Assembly (NCBI GenBank): GCA_903813345.2
Contig: CAIIXF020000012.1
Coordinates: 3,143,318 to 3,207,317, forward strand
Source: Owenia fusiformis
Lineage: Eukaryota; Annelida; Polychaeta; Sabellida; Oweniidae
Reading direction: 5' to 3'
Length of the DNA stretch: 64,000 nt
Under the pieces are notes generated by a model. It saw only the letters and a list, made by a program, of their open reading frames with translations, made no database searches and was not told the DNA's origin. The stretch's first letter is position 1, and each line of letters begins with the position of its first letter. Positions 44,001 to 59,200 of the stretch are shown here, one piece after another. A program made the translations under genes and the position numbers.

Positions 44001-47000
44001 GACTGCAGGGTCTTCTGTTTGAAGAGGGCTGGTTATAAGTAGCACTCTGTCCTATATTAAACAGAGAAAAATATGTACATGTATATTGCATGCCCTGAAC
44101 GCAGGCCTTCTTTAGAGTAGGCCTGGTAAATTATCAGTGACACCGTCCTAAAATAAATAAACACATGTACTGAATCTAAATGGAAATTAACTTTGAAATA
44201 TGCCTTGGGCTAAAAGTGTAATTTCAATGGATTAAACTATTAAACAATTAGCAGCATTATGTATTAAATAGCCCTAGCTAGTCTCTCTTTTCACTTACCA
44301 GCTAAATAATTGCTGTATGTAATTTTTTTTCTAAGAATCAGTTACCTTCATAGTTAGGATCAGCCTGGACGTCATAGTCACTACTACTACTGCCACCTGG
44401 TGATGGTTTCTTTACACTCTCATCCTAATACCAAGGAATGTAACAGTAATGTTAAATAAGGTATTAACATGCAAAATGCCACCAACCATATAGTCACACC
44501 AACCACCAAACACAAAATGCTAACAGCTGAACAGTGTTCACAAAAAAATGGAGACTGAGGACGTCACCACTTGTGGTGGTGACATAAAATGTAATTTTGC
44601 ATTGTCTCTCTTCGTTGTTATTTGAAAAATTAAAATATTAAGAAAATACAACTACACTATTCCTTTTGTGAGCATTTAACATTGAGTCTGTGATTTAAAG
44701 AACAACTAGAAATCAGCACTTTCAAGGTTTACAGCTGAGATATACAATTTTGCCAGTTGACCTCAAGAAAGGCCTTCACTTGTATATTGGAAACACTTTT
44801 TGCAGCATGTTTCAGTGAGTACTCTGTGTATGTACCTGTTCATAGTTGTTGGCTCTTGCCACCCTTTTGGGTCCTGTGTAGAAAGGTGTATAGCTACTCT
44901 GGACATCCAACCCAACTGAAAAAAATGTCAAAATGAAAGACAAAAAGTTAATGACCAGGAAGAAAACAGAAGAGTCTTCCATATCAAAGGAAAAAGCGCT
45001 AAACAATCTCAATTAAGCATGTGTGAATTTCCTTGTACTGTAGCAAACTTACCCCATTCCATACTAATCAGGTTAATACTGAGGTCTTCTCCCTTTATAG
45101 CCCTCTTTACTTGAATTCTCTTACTCCAGCTTTCTTCCTTCAACAGTATAGCATCCCTAGAATACAGAAAAAGGATTAGCAATCCCTTTAAAGGCCCTGG
45201 GAAAACAGTATTTTCAAACTTTGCATGGGGCCTTTAAATGGGGACTAATCAAATTTTTCATGATTTTTCTCATTTTCAAGTGGCTATACAAATGAATTTT
45301 CAAGTGACATTTATAATCCTATATTCAAAATGTCAATTAGACAAGGGCTTCGGAGATGAATGTAATGAGTGAAGAAGGCATTATCATGTGTAATGTCACC
45401 ACATGCAATTTGTGACAGATGCCAACCACCAAACACCACCCACACATGAAATCAATTAAGAATTTGATAATGACCCAACAATCCATTCATGACATCTGGT
45501 CAGAGTCATACAAAAATATCAATCCATAAAAATTTATCAGTCAAGGGTAATACAGCCCAAAAGAAGGCATTATAATGCAAATTGTCACCACATGCCATTT
45601 GTGACAGATGCCAACAACCAAACACCACCCACAAAAAAGTTGGAGACTATAACATTATGTCACCACTTTTGGTAGAGACACACACAAAACCCCATACATG
45701 ATTCTTGATTTGTAGACCAGCTTGTTATCTGCATCTCCAATAAGCAACATACATGAATGGCCAGGGCCAGCTGTGGGAATGCTCTCTCCCAATATATGTC
45801 TGTTAGCCAGAACAATTGTTACTGTGATTTCTGAGCTTACATCTGTATAATGGGTCCCCTATAAAACACACAAAGTCATAAACAGTCATAAATGTGATTT
45901 AATGCAATGAAACAATATCCAGTATATCAGTTAAAAAACTTAAGGTCAATTTTCAACTTGAAGGCAGAATCAGAAAAATAATTTATTAAAAATTGTTTAT
46001 TTTTCAAAATTCTACAATAAATATTTACTACCTGATCTATTGAGAGTTCATACTTTGGTAGCTTTTGCACTGCATCCTTTACATTGTTGCCAAATGGGGG
46101 ATGTCTGTTCACAATCTGCAAGTTGAATGAACAGTTGATTTGTGTTTTGCATGAATACTGATATTAGCAATTAGCATACACACTTTCTACATTGTGTTCT
46201 CAAAAGATAGTTAAAATATATTACAACCTTTATCTTGGTGCATTGTATTTTTGCGTGACAACCTTTACAATCTTTCTACATTGTGTTTTTGAGTGACAAC
46301 CAACCTTTACAATCTTTCTACATTGTGTTTTTGAGTGACAACCAAAATTTATAATCTTTCTACTGTTTTTGAATGACAACCAATATGCAACCTTTCTGGA
46401 TTGTGTTTTCGAATGACGACAAAAACATACAATCTTTCTATATTTTGATCTGCGTGCGCGACAACCAAAATATACAATCTTTCTATAATATTGTGTTTTT
46501 AAGTGCAACCAACATTTACAATCTTTTTAAATTATGTTCTTGAGGGACAAGATAAAATATAACATCTTAGAATACATTTGTTCTTGAGTGACAACAATAT
46601 ACAATCTTTATGCAATACAATTTTTCTAAATTGTGTTCTCAAATGACAAAATATACAATCTTTTCAAATTGTGTTCTAGGCATAATTTTCTTCAAAAATA
46701 GAAAATCTCAATTAATACTTGACAATGAATATCAATGGTTTAACAATTACACCATTTTGATTTGACAATCTCACTTACCAGTTCAATTTCTCTGGGGTTT
46801 GTATCTTCCAATTTTTGGAATGTTGTCACATTAGCATTCACTAGAGCAGTTGACAATGTTATTCCTGGAGTGTAAAACATATGGATACAGTGACAACTTT
46901 GGTAAATTTAATAATACATTTATTCCGATACAATATTTTGCTATATCACAGTCTTTAGACTTAAAACTTACATGCAGGGCTGTCAAGTGTCCCGCAAATG

Positions 47001-50000
47001 GCGGGATTATCCCGCGAATTCGATCAAAATTAGGCTAATTCGCGTGTCCCGCAATGTCCCGCAAAGTCCCGCAAATGTGGCTTTCGACCTCCGCGAATTT
47101 CCGAAAGTGTTGCAATCCCCTATATTGTGATTATCTTATCTTATATAAGAAGCTAAGTTTTTGCACTTTTGAGGAGTAAAGTTTACCTAATTTTAAGTAC
47201 CTAGCATGCTGTTGTTTGGTATCAAAATAAAGAGGAAGGGTTCAACTTTCATTTTAATTACGCCAATAGGGATGTAGGTCACAAATAGTTCCAACGTTGG
47301 CCTTTTTACTATCCGTGTGGCCTTCATCTCAGAACTGAGCAAATGTTAGCAAACGCGAGTTACAATAAATGGACGCTGATATCTAGAAAGGGTTTGTAGA
47401 AAAAACCGGGTACCGGGTAGTAAATCCTCCATGCTGGGTTCAAACTTGGTACCCGGTACCCAGTCAAAAAACGGGTACCCAGAAAACAAAAAATACGAAT
47501 ATACGAGTATAACATAATTAGATTATCAGAAAACGTGTAAGATTTGTTTTGAATTTACAAAAATGTATGTAACATCCTTCAAAATTGAGCTAGAAGCTTC
47601 AAATAAAAAGCATATTTTAAGGCTCTTTTCTTCCTCTATCGTCATGACCATATTTTCATTGGTTATGGGGGGGGGGTGCGATCGCACCATCGCAGCCTCT
47701 CCTGGCTACGCCTATGACATTGTAAGACACAACAATTTAGTGGACAATTCAGTGGACATTTTGTCGACAGTTGGGATAACTTAAATTATGATTAATAATC
47801 AAAATCTTACACTGGCATTGCATCATGTAAATTAACACACGTCACCTCTCTGCTAAAGCAACGATAGCAATTTAAAGATTTAAATCATAATCAAAACAAT
47901 TCATGTACCAACATACGAACTATTGAAAATAGAGTAAAATTGATTTGCCTTGTTATTCAAATCGTCTTACAATGTCATTGGCGTAGCCAGGAGAGGGTGT
48001 GATGGTGCGATCGCACCCCCCCCTCCCCCTTCATTACCAATGGAAATATGACCAGGATCAGTGGCAGATCCAGGAACCAACAAGGGGGGGGCCAAAATTG
48101 AGAATATAGAAAAACCCTCCGCGCTTGCGCGGAAAAAAATTTTGGGCCCCTAAAACCAAAAAAGTGGGCCCAAATTTTGAAAATTTGAGGCCCATTTTCT
48201 TCCAAATTTGGCCTAAATTAAAAAAATAAGGCCTTAGAAGGCCCAATAATGACCAAAAGGCCCACTTTTTGGGGCCTTAAGGCCTTTTTTGGCCTAAAAT
48301 TTTTTTGGGCCCAACTTCTTTTTTTTTTGGGCCAACCTCAGGGGGGGGGGCCCGGGCCCCATGGGCCCCCCTCCCCCGGATCCGCCATAGAGGATGATAG
48401 AGGAAGAAAAGAGGCTTAAAATGCTTTTTATTTGAAGCTTCTAGCTCAATTTTGAAGGAAGTTACATACATTTTTGTAAATTCAAAACAAATCTTACACG
48501 TTTTCTAATGATCTAATTAAAGTGGGGGACAAAAATAAATCTCAACCCTCAAAAGTTGTCACAATGAGCTAAATTCTAAGTTTCATGTCTCAAACTCTCC
48601 AAAGTGGTAGAAAAATAATTCCCATCCACTTTAAGTAGCACAATAAATGAATCCAAAGCCTCATACCTGCAAATGATGGATAAATCCCTACCAAATCGGA
48701 CTAATGTTTTCATGAATCGCCATGTTTGTGATCCAAGGAGGATTGACTCCCAGAATGCAACATCAAGTAACCTTATTTATTTGTGACGTATTTCAAAACG
48801 GCGGAATGGCATTTTGAAAGCTGACACGTGTCATGTTGCATTCTGGGAGCCAACCCACATTGCGGCGTAATCTGGCTCCAAAATCACCTCAACATTTGAA
48901 GAGTCGGCATTAACATGTGAATTCCACATCAAATTTTTAAGTTCTTATTTGTCATTATGGACACAAATTCCACTATATCTGGACTTACTATGATGGAGAA
49001 AATAGAGCACTGAATACACTGAGGTAAGAATTTATTACATATGCGACAACATGTAATTTCCATAGGTTTTGTAATTCTTTATGCCCCCCACTGTATGTTG
49101 TATATTCGTATATTTCGTTTTTTGGGTACCCGGTTTTTTCGACCGGGTACCAAGTTTGAACCCGGCATTGAGGATTTACTATCCGGTACCCGGTTTTTCT
49201 ACAAACCCTATCTAGAAAAGTAACCTCATTCCCTATAATTTGATGTAGATTAATCGAACCCCTATACCATGGGCTTTCAATTGAAAGCCCATGCCTACAG
49301 TATATGAATAGGTACATTTTGATATATAACATTATGGGCTTTCAATTGAAAGCCCATGCCTACAGTATATGAAAAGGAACATTTTGATATATACATTATG
49401 GGGGTAAGCGTTTCATATATAGTTGGTCACGACGCCAGAAGTGCAAAGTATTGTTCCAAATTTTTGAATTTCGTGTTAGATTACGATACTCACACCTGAA
49501 GCATGGTTTTTGTTTTTGATAAATTACAATAAAGTTTAATAATATTTATATGCGTATTTTGTGAAGTTATGTTGACGTTTATTTAAGTTACAATGTAACG
49601 GTGCATTATATTTGATTAATCAGTATCTGAAAGTTTGGTTTAAGTACTTTTACACGCTTTTACATTAGTCCAAATCACGCAAATCCCATGAATGTCCCGG
49701 GACATCCTGCAAATTTAGGTGGATGTCCCGCAAAATCCCGCAAATTTAGGGCACTTTTTCTAGAAAATCTGTCCCTCTATGAAGTTTTTGCTGGTAAACC
49801 TGTTAACTGTCCCGCAATTAGGGTGTTTGTCCCTCGAATGGTCCCGCGAAATCCCACGAATTTGATAAAAAATGGCCTATAAGCGCAATCACGCAAATCC
49901 CTTAAATGTCCCACGAAATCCCGCGAATTTAGTAGATCTCCCGCAAAATCCCGCGAATTTTGGGCACTGGGTCTAAAAAATCTGTCCCGCGAGAAAATTT

Positions 50001-50263
50001 TTGGGGGTTGACAGTACTGTACATGTGTGTTCAATCATTTAATGAATGACTTACATGAACTCCCAACAGGGCTGTCAACTTGGGACCACCTAATATGAGT
50101 GACTTCAAAATGTTGGACACCTAAGTCCAAATCTGAACACTTTTGTCCAAATTTTGAACACCTTTGGCCAACTTTTAAACACCTTTGGCCAAAGTTTGAG
50201 CACCTTTGCCAAACTTTGATCACCTCGAATTTTTCGCGCTCGCTACGCTCGCGATGTCGTCAA

Positions 50264-50295
<32 letters not shown>

Positions 50296-53200
50296 AGGTA
50301 CGAAAATTTCCAATGAACATGCGTGACATATACGGGATTCGCGTGACAAATCCGAACAAATTGCGTTCGGTTTTTTTCCGACGTTCGTATTTTTACCGTA
50401 TCATAAACATATTTCGAAAAAAATTCTACAGAAATATTTTTGCGTGACAATTACCAGGTAAAATGCGTATTTGCGTGACATTTTCTGTCACGCAAAAAAA
50501 ACTGGCGTGACTTCAAATTCTTCAGCAAATGCGTGACAAATACGCAAATTGCGGGACAGTTGACAGGCCTGTCCCAAGTACAGTAAAACCTATATAGAGG
50601 AACACCTCTTGAATCTTATCCAAATCCCTTTCAATGTGAACACATTTTCTCTATCCGAAATGTGTTATCTCACATTATGACTTATAACAAATCCAAACAG
50701 TTTGGCCAGTCCCAGTGGTGTTTGAACTGATAATGTTTTACTGCACATTATATTTTATAATAATGCCTTTTAACAAATGTTACATACCTATTCCCTCTAA
50801 TTGTCTCGAGACATATCGTGAGTTCTCCCAGAGTCTGGCTCGGAAGCATTTCGACAGAATTGCAGCATTTAGGAGGGCCTTGAACTTTGTGCCCTGCCAA
50901 AGGTATTCCTGGAGGCCTGAAATTTACAAATATAAAAATTCTAGCATGAAATATTATTACATATATAAGTCTTGAACAAATGTTTCCAGCAAACTTCAGA
51001 CAAGAAAAAAAGATAAATAATGTCTTTATATTTATTTTAAAAAATGTGCTCCTTATGGGAATCGATCCATTGGCCTTCAGGTTGGCTAAATAGGGAACCT
51101 ATATTTATTTCAAAATTAATTGGTGAGAAACATGGAAAGAATTAAAATATTTAAATAATTCTACTTTTTTCTCATTTTTTTCATCAAATGATCACAGGAA
51201 TTACAAGACAATTATTAAATTAAATTAAAACATGTTCGGTTTATGGACCTGATTATTGATCTAACAAGACCTGATATCACAGGAACCGGAAGTAAACAAA
51301 ATTTCAAACAAAATTGAATATCAGGTAAATCTTTGTTATTTACTCTTATAGAACTCATATTCTGCATTTTATATTGAAATATTGTAAATATATGACAAGG
51401 GCAATTATTCAACCCGTGGGTATGGAAAAAATAAAACCAAATTGCTCGTAAACTCGGAAAAGAATAATTTCAATTATTTCATTTTCAAATTTCGATTGAA
51501 TTTTCATAAAATTTTGAATTTGTGGCAGTGATCTTACGAATTTTGTAGACTCAACAGCATACAGCTAGTATTTTGATCAATTATATACTATAATTTATAC
51601 TTTTTCTCTACTGCCGTACGGCTGGTACTTTTTGACAGTTTTTTGACTGATGGTAGTCTAGAATTCAAAAATAAGACTTAGCTAAAAACTGAAACTGTCA
51701 TTCACCTTCCAGAAGTAAGTAAACATTCATGAATGCCAGAACTTATATCTTGTTTCTTCACGGGAGCATAAGCACAATATCCCGCACAATATCCAGGAGA
51801 TGAAAATGAATTGTAAAACTGACTTACTTCTTCTTCATGCATTCCTGAAGTTTTGATGCTCTTTATTTTGAGCGAGCATGAGCACATGTAAGTCACTTCA
51901 AACATTATTTTCACATTTAGATGCAATGCAATCTTTGAATGACATCTTTTAATATTTATTTGTGCATGCGTGGATATGCGCAAAAATTTGAACCAGAAAA
52001 TACAAATCTGTGCAGATTACCTCGTCTATCGATAAATGGAAATTGAAAACATTTATTTATTTCTATCAAATACTGTGCTTATGCTCCATGATCGACAAAA
52101 CAAAGCTGATAGAGTAACAATCGTGAATGTCTACAAAGTCCTTGTGGGTGACAGATTCATTCTTTAGCCAAGTATTATTTTTTAATTCTATCAACGTGGT
52201 CAGATTGTGAAAAAAAGTAATAAAAATCTATTATTAAATTTTTGTAGGATGCCTATAGCAATAAGAGACCACACTTGGGAACAAACAGACACTAATGTGT
52301 TCATCAATGTTCCTCTGAAAGGTAGGCAAATTTCATTATATATATCATATATACATATCATATATATCACCTGAGACCATCATAATATATATTTTATGTT
52401 AGTCACAGACGTCACTCACAAGGTGTACTTGTATTTAATTCTACAGTGACAATTTTTCACTACATGTACATTTCTACTTTTATGTTATAACCAAACACAA
52501 AGTCACAAACACTGGCACTAATTCATAACCTTATCGGACTATGTTTCACGCTACAGTGTCCTGGTGTAAATAATATGTATGCCACAGGTCCAATCTAGTA
52601 TTCTAGTTCACGCCTGGTGATCGGAAAAATGGGACAGAGGGGAGCAGGCAATTTCTGCTAGAAAATTCAACAAATCATCTGAAAGATTTATTTTTTCAAG
52701 AGATGGTTTACTATTGAATTGCTTAATGGACGCACTGTATGGTTAAATATGTTAGGTCTTTTAGGATTTCCGATCACTGGGCATGTAGTTAACAAAACAA
52801 AAAAACAAGATGAATGTTAATACTGTATAGCCAACTTTACCGTAGGCCCATATGTTTTCCATAGGCATGTACATAATTGACCTCTGACATCACATACACA
52901 GCCAATATAATTCGGCGCTGTTTCGGCATCAAAAAAATTTGATGCTGTTTGGGCACCGTTCCGGCATCGAAACCTTTCAACACTAAAATTTGGCACCAGA
53001 CTAGTCAGTCCATTTGGTGCCGAAACGGCACTGAAATTTGGCACCGAAACGTCGTTGAAAATCAGATTGCATTTTTGGGGTGTACAAAAAGTAGTAAAAA
53101 ATTTGTTTCAAATTTTCCAGGTGTCAAGACTCAAAAGGTAGACATTTTCTCAACAGATGAATATCTCAAAGTTAGTTTCCCACCATATTTATTCGAGTGC

Positions 53201-56200
53201 TTCCTGTATGCTGCAGTAGATGATGACTCTAGTTCTGCTAAGATTGGAAATGGCATGGTGGTCTTTAAACTTACCAAGAAAAGTCCAGAGATATGGCCTG
53301 AGTTGCAGACAAATGAAATAGGTAAAAGTGAATTTTATTTTTATTTTTTAAGGGTGTAGCCAGGATCCATTTGAAATATGTGAGGCAAATTTAAACATGC
53401 AAAGCACATCATAAATTTTTGACATTAGTTTCACTAGCCTTTAAGTCTAAAAAAATTGCAATAATTTAATTTTGTAATTTTGATTGCTTGACTAACTATT
53501 TCATATTTTATATATCAAAAGCATGGGAGGGGGGGGGGTGCGATGGCAAACAGATCTGAGACTTAATTTGGCGGTTTCCATCCATCCGCAAAATTAAAAT
53601 GGCCTTCAAATTAAAGCAATTTACAGTAATTAAACATACATGTACATCGAATTGGATGGGCAGATGCACCCACAGATGCATCGAGTACGCCGCGAAGCAC
53701 AAATAAGAGACCATTGGTATGACCTGTACAGTATGTGGCTATTGTAATATATATATTTTTGTTGGATTTTAGAAAACAAAGAGGCCTTAAAGGCGAAGCG
53801 TGCAACAGCAATCACATATGCCCAGGAGAGATCTGAACGCAAAGAAAAAGAGAGAGCTGAACAGAAAAGACAGGATGATAAATATGCGCTTAAGGAAGCC
53901 ATGAAGGTACGTAGGATCCTTTACTCTAGACTTGCAGCATGTAACAGGCCATATTCTCAATCTGTGTTTATCAAAGTCACTGGAATGGAATGGTGCAACT
54001 GTTTCCATGTTGAAACAATTGGGTGATTGCAAAAGCTCACCATGTGAGCTAACTAGAATCTCAATAATTTTGCCTGTTGGTCATCTATTAAAATCTAGTA
54101 AAATTCATACTGTATTCATCAATGAACATGCCTGATTTACAGTTAGACAGTGAAGAGAGGGAGAGAATAGCAGATGTCAAAAGATCAGCAATTACCGAAG
54201 CCAATGAAGATCTAGAGAATTGGAAAGAGGAACAGAAACTACAGTCAGAACAACAGAAAATCAAGGTTAGGCCCTTATATTTATGGAATTTATACAAGGA
54301 ATTTCTGTTACTTTTTTTGAAAGCCTTGATTGTGTTATTGGCTTCATAATGGTACAAGCATACAGAGCATGTTTGAGGTGCTACCCTGTCCAAATATGAT
54401 TGTATAACTAACGCAACCTTCTGATCTGCATTGACTGAATATCAGACAACTGAACTAGATTAGTATAATAAATATAGGGTGTCTGTATAAGTTTCATTAC
54501 ACTTTACATTAAAATTACATTTGATTGAGACTTTATGGACACCCTTTACATTACTGTACCTTGATTTCATGGATTTATGTGTACATTATTCAGATTCACA
54601 GTTTTGTTACTATGATGTGAAATATGTCTTTGATCCTACTCAAACATATGTTGGCCTTACTATTGGCAATACTCGGGCAGGTTTTATGTCTGGCAGAACA
54701 AGACATACTTCATGTCAGTTACATAACTGATGCATTACTTACCTTTTTTCACATGGCTACTTTGTATATTGGCATATTACTAGGTATGTATACTTGTGTT
54801 TTATTTCACTCTCCAGGAGGCAGAAGAAAGGCGTTTCAGAGAAGCACTGAGGAAGCGTGACAAAAAGAAATCTCCAGGAAAGATTGCAACAGATAAAGAT
54901 ACAACAAATGGTATATTTGAGGATGAGGTGAAAGTCCAACCCAGTGAAATCAGGCAACCTGGCAAAATAGAAGTTTCCTTTACACACAGGGATTTCCCAA
55001 CAGCTGCCAGGTACAATATGTAGAACAAGATACTGTACTTCTAATTAATTTGCTGCTACTTATTTTTGCAGACTTACAATATTATAATGTTCTTATTATG
55101 GGCCTAATTTACATGGTACTAAAATTACCAAATTAAAACAGCCACCAAATTAAGTAGAAGTACAGTAACATTTTGAAGGCATTAACATGCAAAATGTCAC
55201 CACCTGCCGTTCTAGATGCAAACCACCAAATGTCAACTGAAGAACACTGTCTACAAAACATATGGAGACTAAGAATATGTCACCACCTCTGGTGGCATTT
55301 TGAGTGAATATTTTCTCCAAAAATCTTTTAATTTTTTGGCAAATTTTAGTTTTCTGTGATGTAAGATTATAGCCTAGTCTAAGAGAGTTCTTAATGTGGA
55401 TATTTGTTTTGTGTATCAATATTAATGTAGCAGTCCTGCATGGATCAATGATTGATTCAATTGGTTGATAGCATTTTTTGTGAGCACTAAGAAATGGTGA
55501 CATGAATGCTATAACCACCTTTTTGGTATGGGCATTCAGGATGTAGGTTGGCAGTATTTTTCAATAACTTTTTTGATTGTGACATTTTATTATGATAAAA
55601 CCTATTGGAGTCATATTGTTTGTTTTGTTGGTTTCCTCATATACCTCCATGTAGTTTCTTTTAAAGAACAGTTGAACATTATGTGAATGTTTATGCACTT
55701 CTCCATTGCAGGGAATCAACAGCTGGTTTAGAGGAGGAATGGCTGAAGAAACAGAATGAGGCAAGGAGGATAAGAGACACAGAGGATGATAATCTCACAG
55801 AGGAGGAGAGGAACCCAGTATGGCTGAGAGATAAAGGAAATGAGTTCTTCAAGACAGGGAACTACCAGGCAGCCATCAATGCCTACTCCCATGCCATCAA
55901 ACTGCAGAGTAAATTACCAGCGTATCCTTTAACAAGGCATTAACATGCAAAATGTCACTACCTGCCATTTGTTACAGACTTCTGGTGGTGACATAATAAA
56001 TAGCATATTAAATGTATAAGCATGAGAGTCATAACGGTAAAGATCAAAAAGTATTGAAAAATACAGATCAAAAGGAAAGTTGAAGGGTATATTAACAAGG
56101 AAACTTTATGTAGTCTTTTGTGTAAATACATGTATATCACCCTATGCAGACAGAGCCTGTGGGAAATATTGGGTGCGGAGCAAATGAGCGGAGGGTGCGG

Positions 56201-59200
56201 AGCTAACGGTTATTTTTGAATTTAAATTTGGGATATTTCTGAAACTAAGCCGTTTTGGGACTTCAAATATACCAAGATATGTGTATTTGACACCAAATAT
56301 CAATACAATTGTGAAAATAGTAGCGCAATTCATTCTATAGCGACGCAGTGTGCCTTAAACCTTTCCCAGACCTATATATTTTGAAATTATCCTTTTAATA
56401 CTGAGATCCCAGCATTCATAAAAAATGGTGTTCAAGGTGCACTATCTATACAAATTATTTTTGCATCTTGGAAGCCAGGCAGTATCTGTGTGATTTTATA
56501 AAAATTCGGAAATGTTCTTCAGATATGAGCCCCTCTAAATATTGGGTGCGGAGCAGCTCCATAAACGTAGCTCCGCACCCAATATTTAGAGGGGCTCATA
56601 TCTGAAGAACATTTCCGAATTTTTATAAAATCACACAGATACTGCCTGGCTTCCAAGATGCAAAAATAATTTGCATGGGTAGTGTATCTTGAACACCATT
56701 TTTTATGAATGCTGGGGACGCAGTATTAAAAGGATAGTCTCAAAATATATAGGTCTGGGAAATGTTTAAGGCATACTGCGTCGCTATAAAATGAATTGCA
56801 CTACTATTTTCACAATTTTATTGATATTTGGTGTCAAATACACATATCTTGGTATATTTGAAGTCCCAAAACGGCTTAGTTTCAGAAATATCCCAATTTT
56901 AAATTCAAAAATGACCGTTAGCTCCGCACCCTCCGCTCATTTGCGCCGCACCCAATATTTCCCACAGGCTCTGTCTGCATAGGGTGTATATGCTGAGTTC
57001 ATTATACATGTAGTCTAGTACAAGAAATAATGTCTGGAACTTTAATAATATAATCTAAAAATTAATTTACAAGTTTTAGTCATGACCTTGACCAATCTTA
57101 GATTATATTCCAATAGAGCTGCATGTCACCTCAAACTGGGCAACTGTATGAAGTGTTTAGAAGACTCATCAACTGTAAGTATTTCTGCATGCTGTTTCTA
57201 GTTCTTTCCAATGTACATTCCATCTTTTCCTAACCTTTAGTTGACCAGATGTAAATCCAATTTCTTTTCACAGACAACTCATTGTCTTCCTATAGGTTTA
57301 CACATACAGCTGTACTTGCCTGTTCCTGTTGTCTGATGTTGAGTGAACTATTCCAATGAACAATACATAAACCACAGGTTCATCTCCAACTACATGCTCA
57401 ACTATTTAGGAGTTAAATATTTTTTAAGCAGCCATGTAAGTGATCCATCTGAAAGCCTGAGTTAGTGATCCGAGTACAGCAGACTCATCCTATGCAGAGA
57501 GAGTGCACAGAAAATGCCCCAATAACATGTTGACTTCGCACTGCCTAGCATGATAGCTGCCCAAAACGCTTTCTTCATGCTCACTTAGTGTAGGAAAAGA
57601 CTGATAGGGTTTAATAAACTCATTTATTTTACTTCAACAGGCACTTGACCTACTGACCCCTCCTGTGCCACAGAATGCTGCTGCAAGGGTTAAAGCTCAC
57701 ACACGTAGAGGAACAGCCTTCTGTCAACTAGAGCTGTATGTTGAAGGTAGGGTTAAAAATATTAAAGTTCTTTTCCCAGCATCATTGAGTATAATGTGCT
57801 CAACATTCAGTCCATTGGGACTATGAAGGGTTTCATTTATGGAGGTGTTCCACTTTACAGGTTTCACTGTAAATGCACTCAGTTGAGAATGAGATAAACT
57901 CTCTGACAGGCCATACTTAGTATTGACATTTTAGTAAAAGCTCAAAATTCTATATCATATTAGTTAAGTAAAACCTATTGAATCCAAATGTCAATAAAAA
58001 GTCAGATTTATCATCTACTTTGAGTGTTTTATTTGCCTTGACTTCCAGGTCTTCAGGACTATGAGGCAGCTCTTAAACTTCAACCTGACAACCCACAACT
58101 AAGAGATGATGCTGATAGGATACGTAACATTATACAAGGCTCGGAACCGACCTGATTAGATCAATGCAATGTGGTCATATATCCGTCCAGTTCCTCATCA
58201 AAGTAACTTAAGTTAGTAAATTATTGACCAGAGGGATCTTATCTGATCAACACGATGTAGTCACATATCCGTCCAGTTTCTCATCAAAGTGACTTAAGTA
58301 AATTATTTGCCAGAGGGACCTGATCTCATCAAGAAGTAGTTTAAAAAAGTTTTTTATATGAGAAATTAAATGTACATCATTCCTAAAATGTACATTTTTG
58401 GAGGAGGAGGTCAATCTAAATTACAGTTAATGTGTTTATAATTAATAGGCCTATATGTTCTTTAAAAATCACTGTATTGGCCTGGTACTAAACTCAGAGT
58501 TTACTGACGCTACAAATGTGAAAAAATGTTTTTGTTATTTAATAAAACAATGAATTTGATTTATTTAGCTTCGAGTTAATATGGCCCACATATATCACAA
58601 GTTCTATTTCACCAATTTTTATTCAAAAAATGTATATATAATATCTTACTGTAGCCCTTGTTTTATTCTTCCCTATTTTCTGTACCTCCCAAACTGTCCA
58701 AATATGAAAAAAGATGAAATACCCCAGAATGCATTAGATGAACCTTTCTCCATGTACAGATGAAGACCCATTCATCTATGAATTCTGGGGTCCTCTCCTC
58801 TCTTCTAAAGATGCTAACTTTCATGTCTTCCATTTTTTCAACAACTGACAGTAGTATTTCCTTGCAGCAGTCCCTTATTTACTCCCCAAACTCAGAAGCA
58901 CTTCTTAGTAAAGTGACTGTTGAATCAGATGCAAATGAATTTAACTTACATTTAATAACCCTTTGAGCTGCCCTGAAGATTTTGTTGATGTCCTGCGTAA
59001 GGGCAAAATCCTGTATAGAGAGACAGCCAAACTGGGCCTGGATCAAGCTATAACAGTAGTTTTTACAAAGGATTAAATACGGTTCAAGTAAAAAATAATT
59101 ATAGTGGCCAAAAATCAACGTCCTACCATAACTGAAAGACCAAACAAAATAAACTCATAAAGAGATCAAATATATGAATGTATTATGTTTAATCACAACA

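Larger units (their letters stand above)
46979..50015. mobile_element. composite element bounded by CTGTCAA / TTGACAG ends with CCCGC-rich flanks
   Basis: The left end reads GGGCTGTCAAGTGTCCCGC and is followed by many CCCGCAAAT and CCCGCGAATT words. The right side (49680-50015) is again dense in CCCGCAAAT and CCCGCGAATTT and ends GGGGTTGACAG. The core is interrupted by the MULE-like element at 47390-49208. No transposase ORF was seen. The whole lies in an HFM1 intron. Confidence 0.6.

Noticed and set aside
53508-54393. Minus-strand ORFs of 66-101 codons
   Set aside because: They are shadows opposite DNAAF4 exons 3 and 4, whose + strand frame matches the family.
56142-56982. Two mirror 63-codon ORFs
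   Set aside because: They are the same sequence in the two arms of the palindrome, with no start context or homology.
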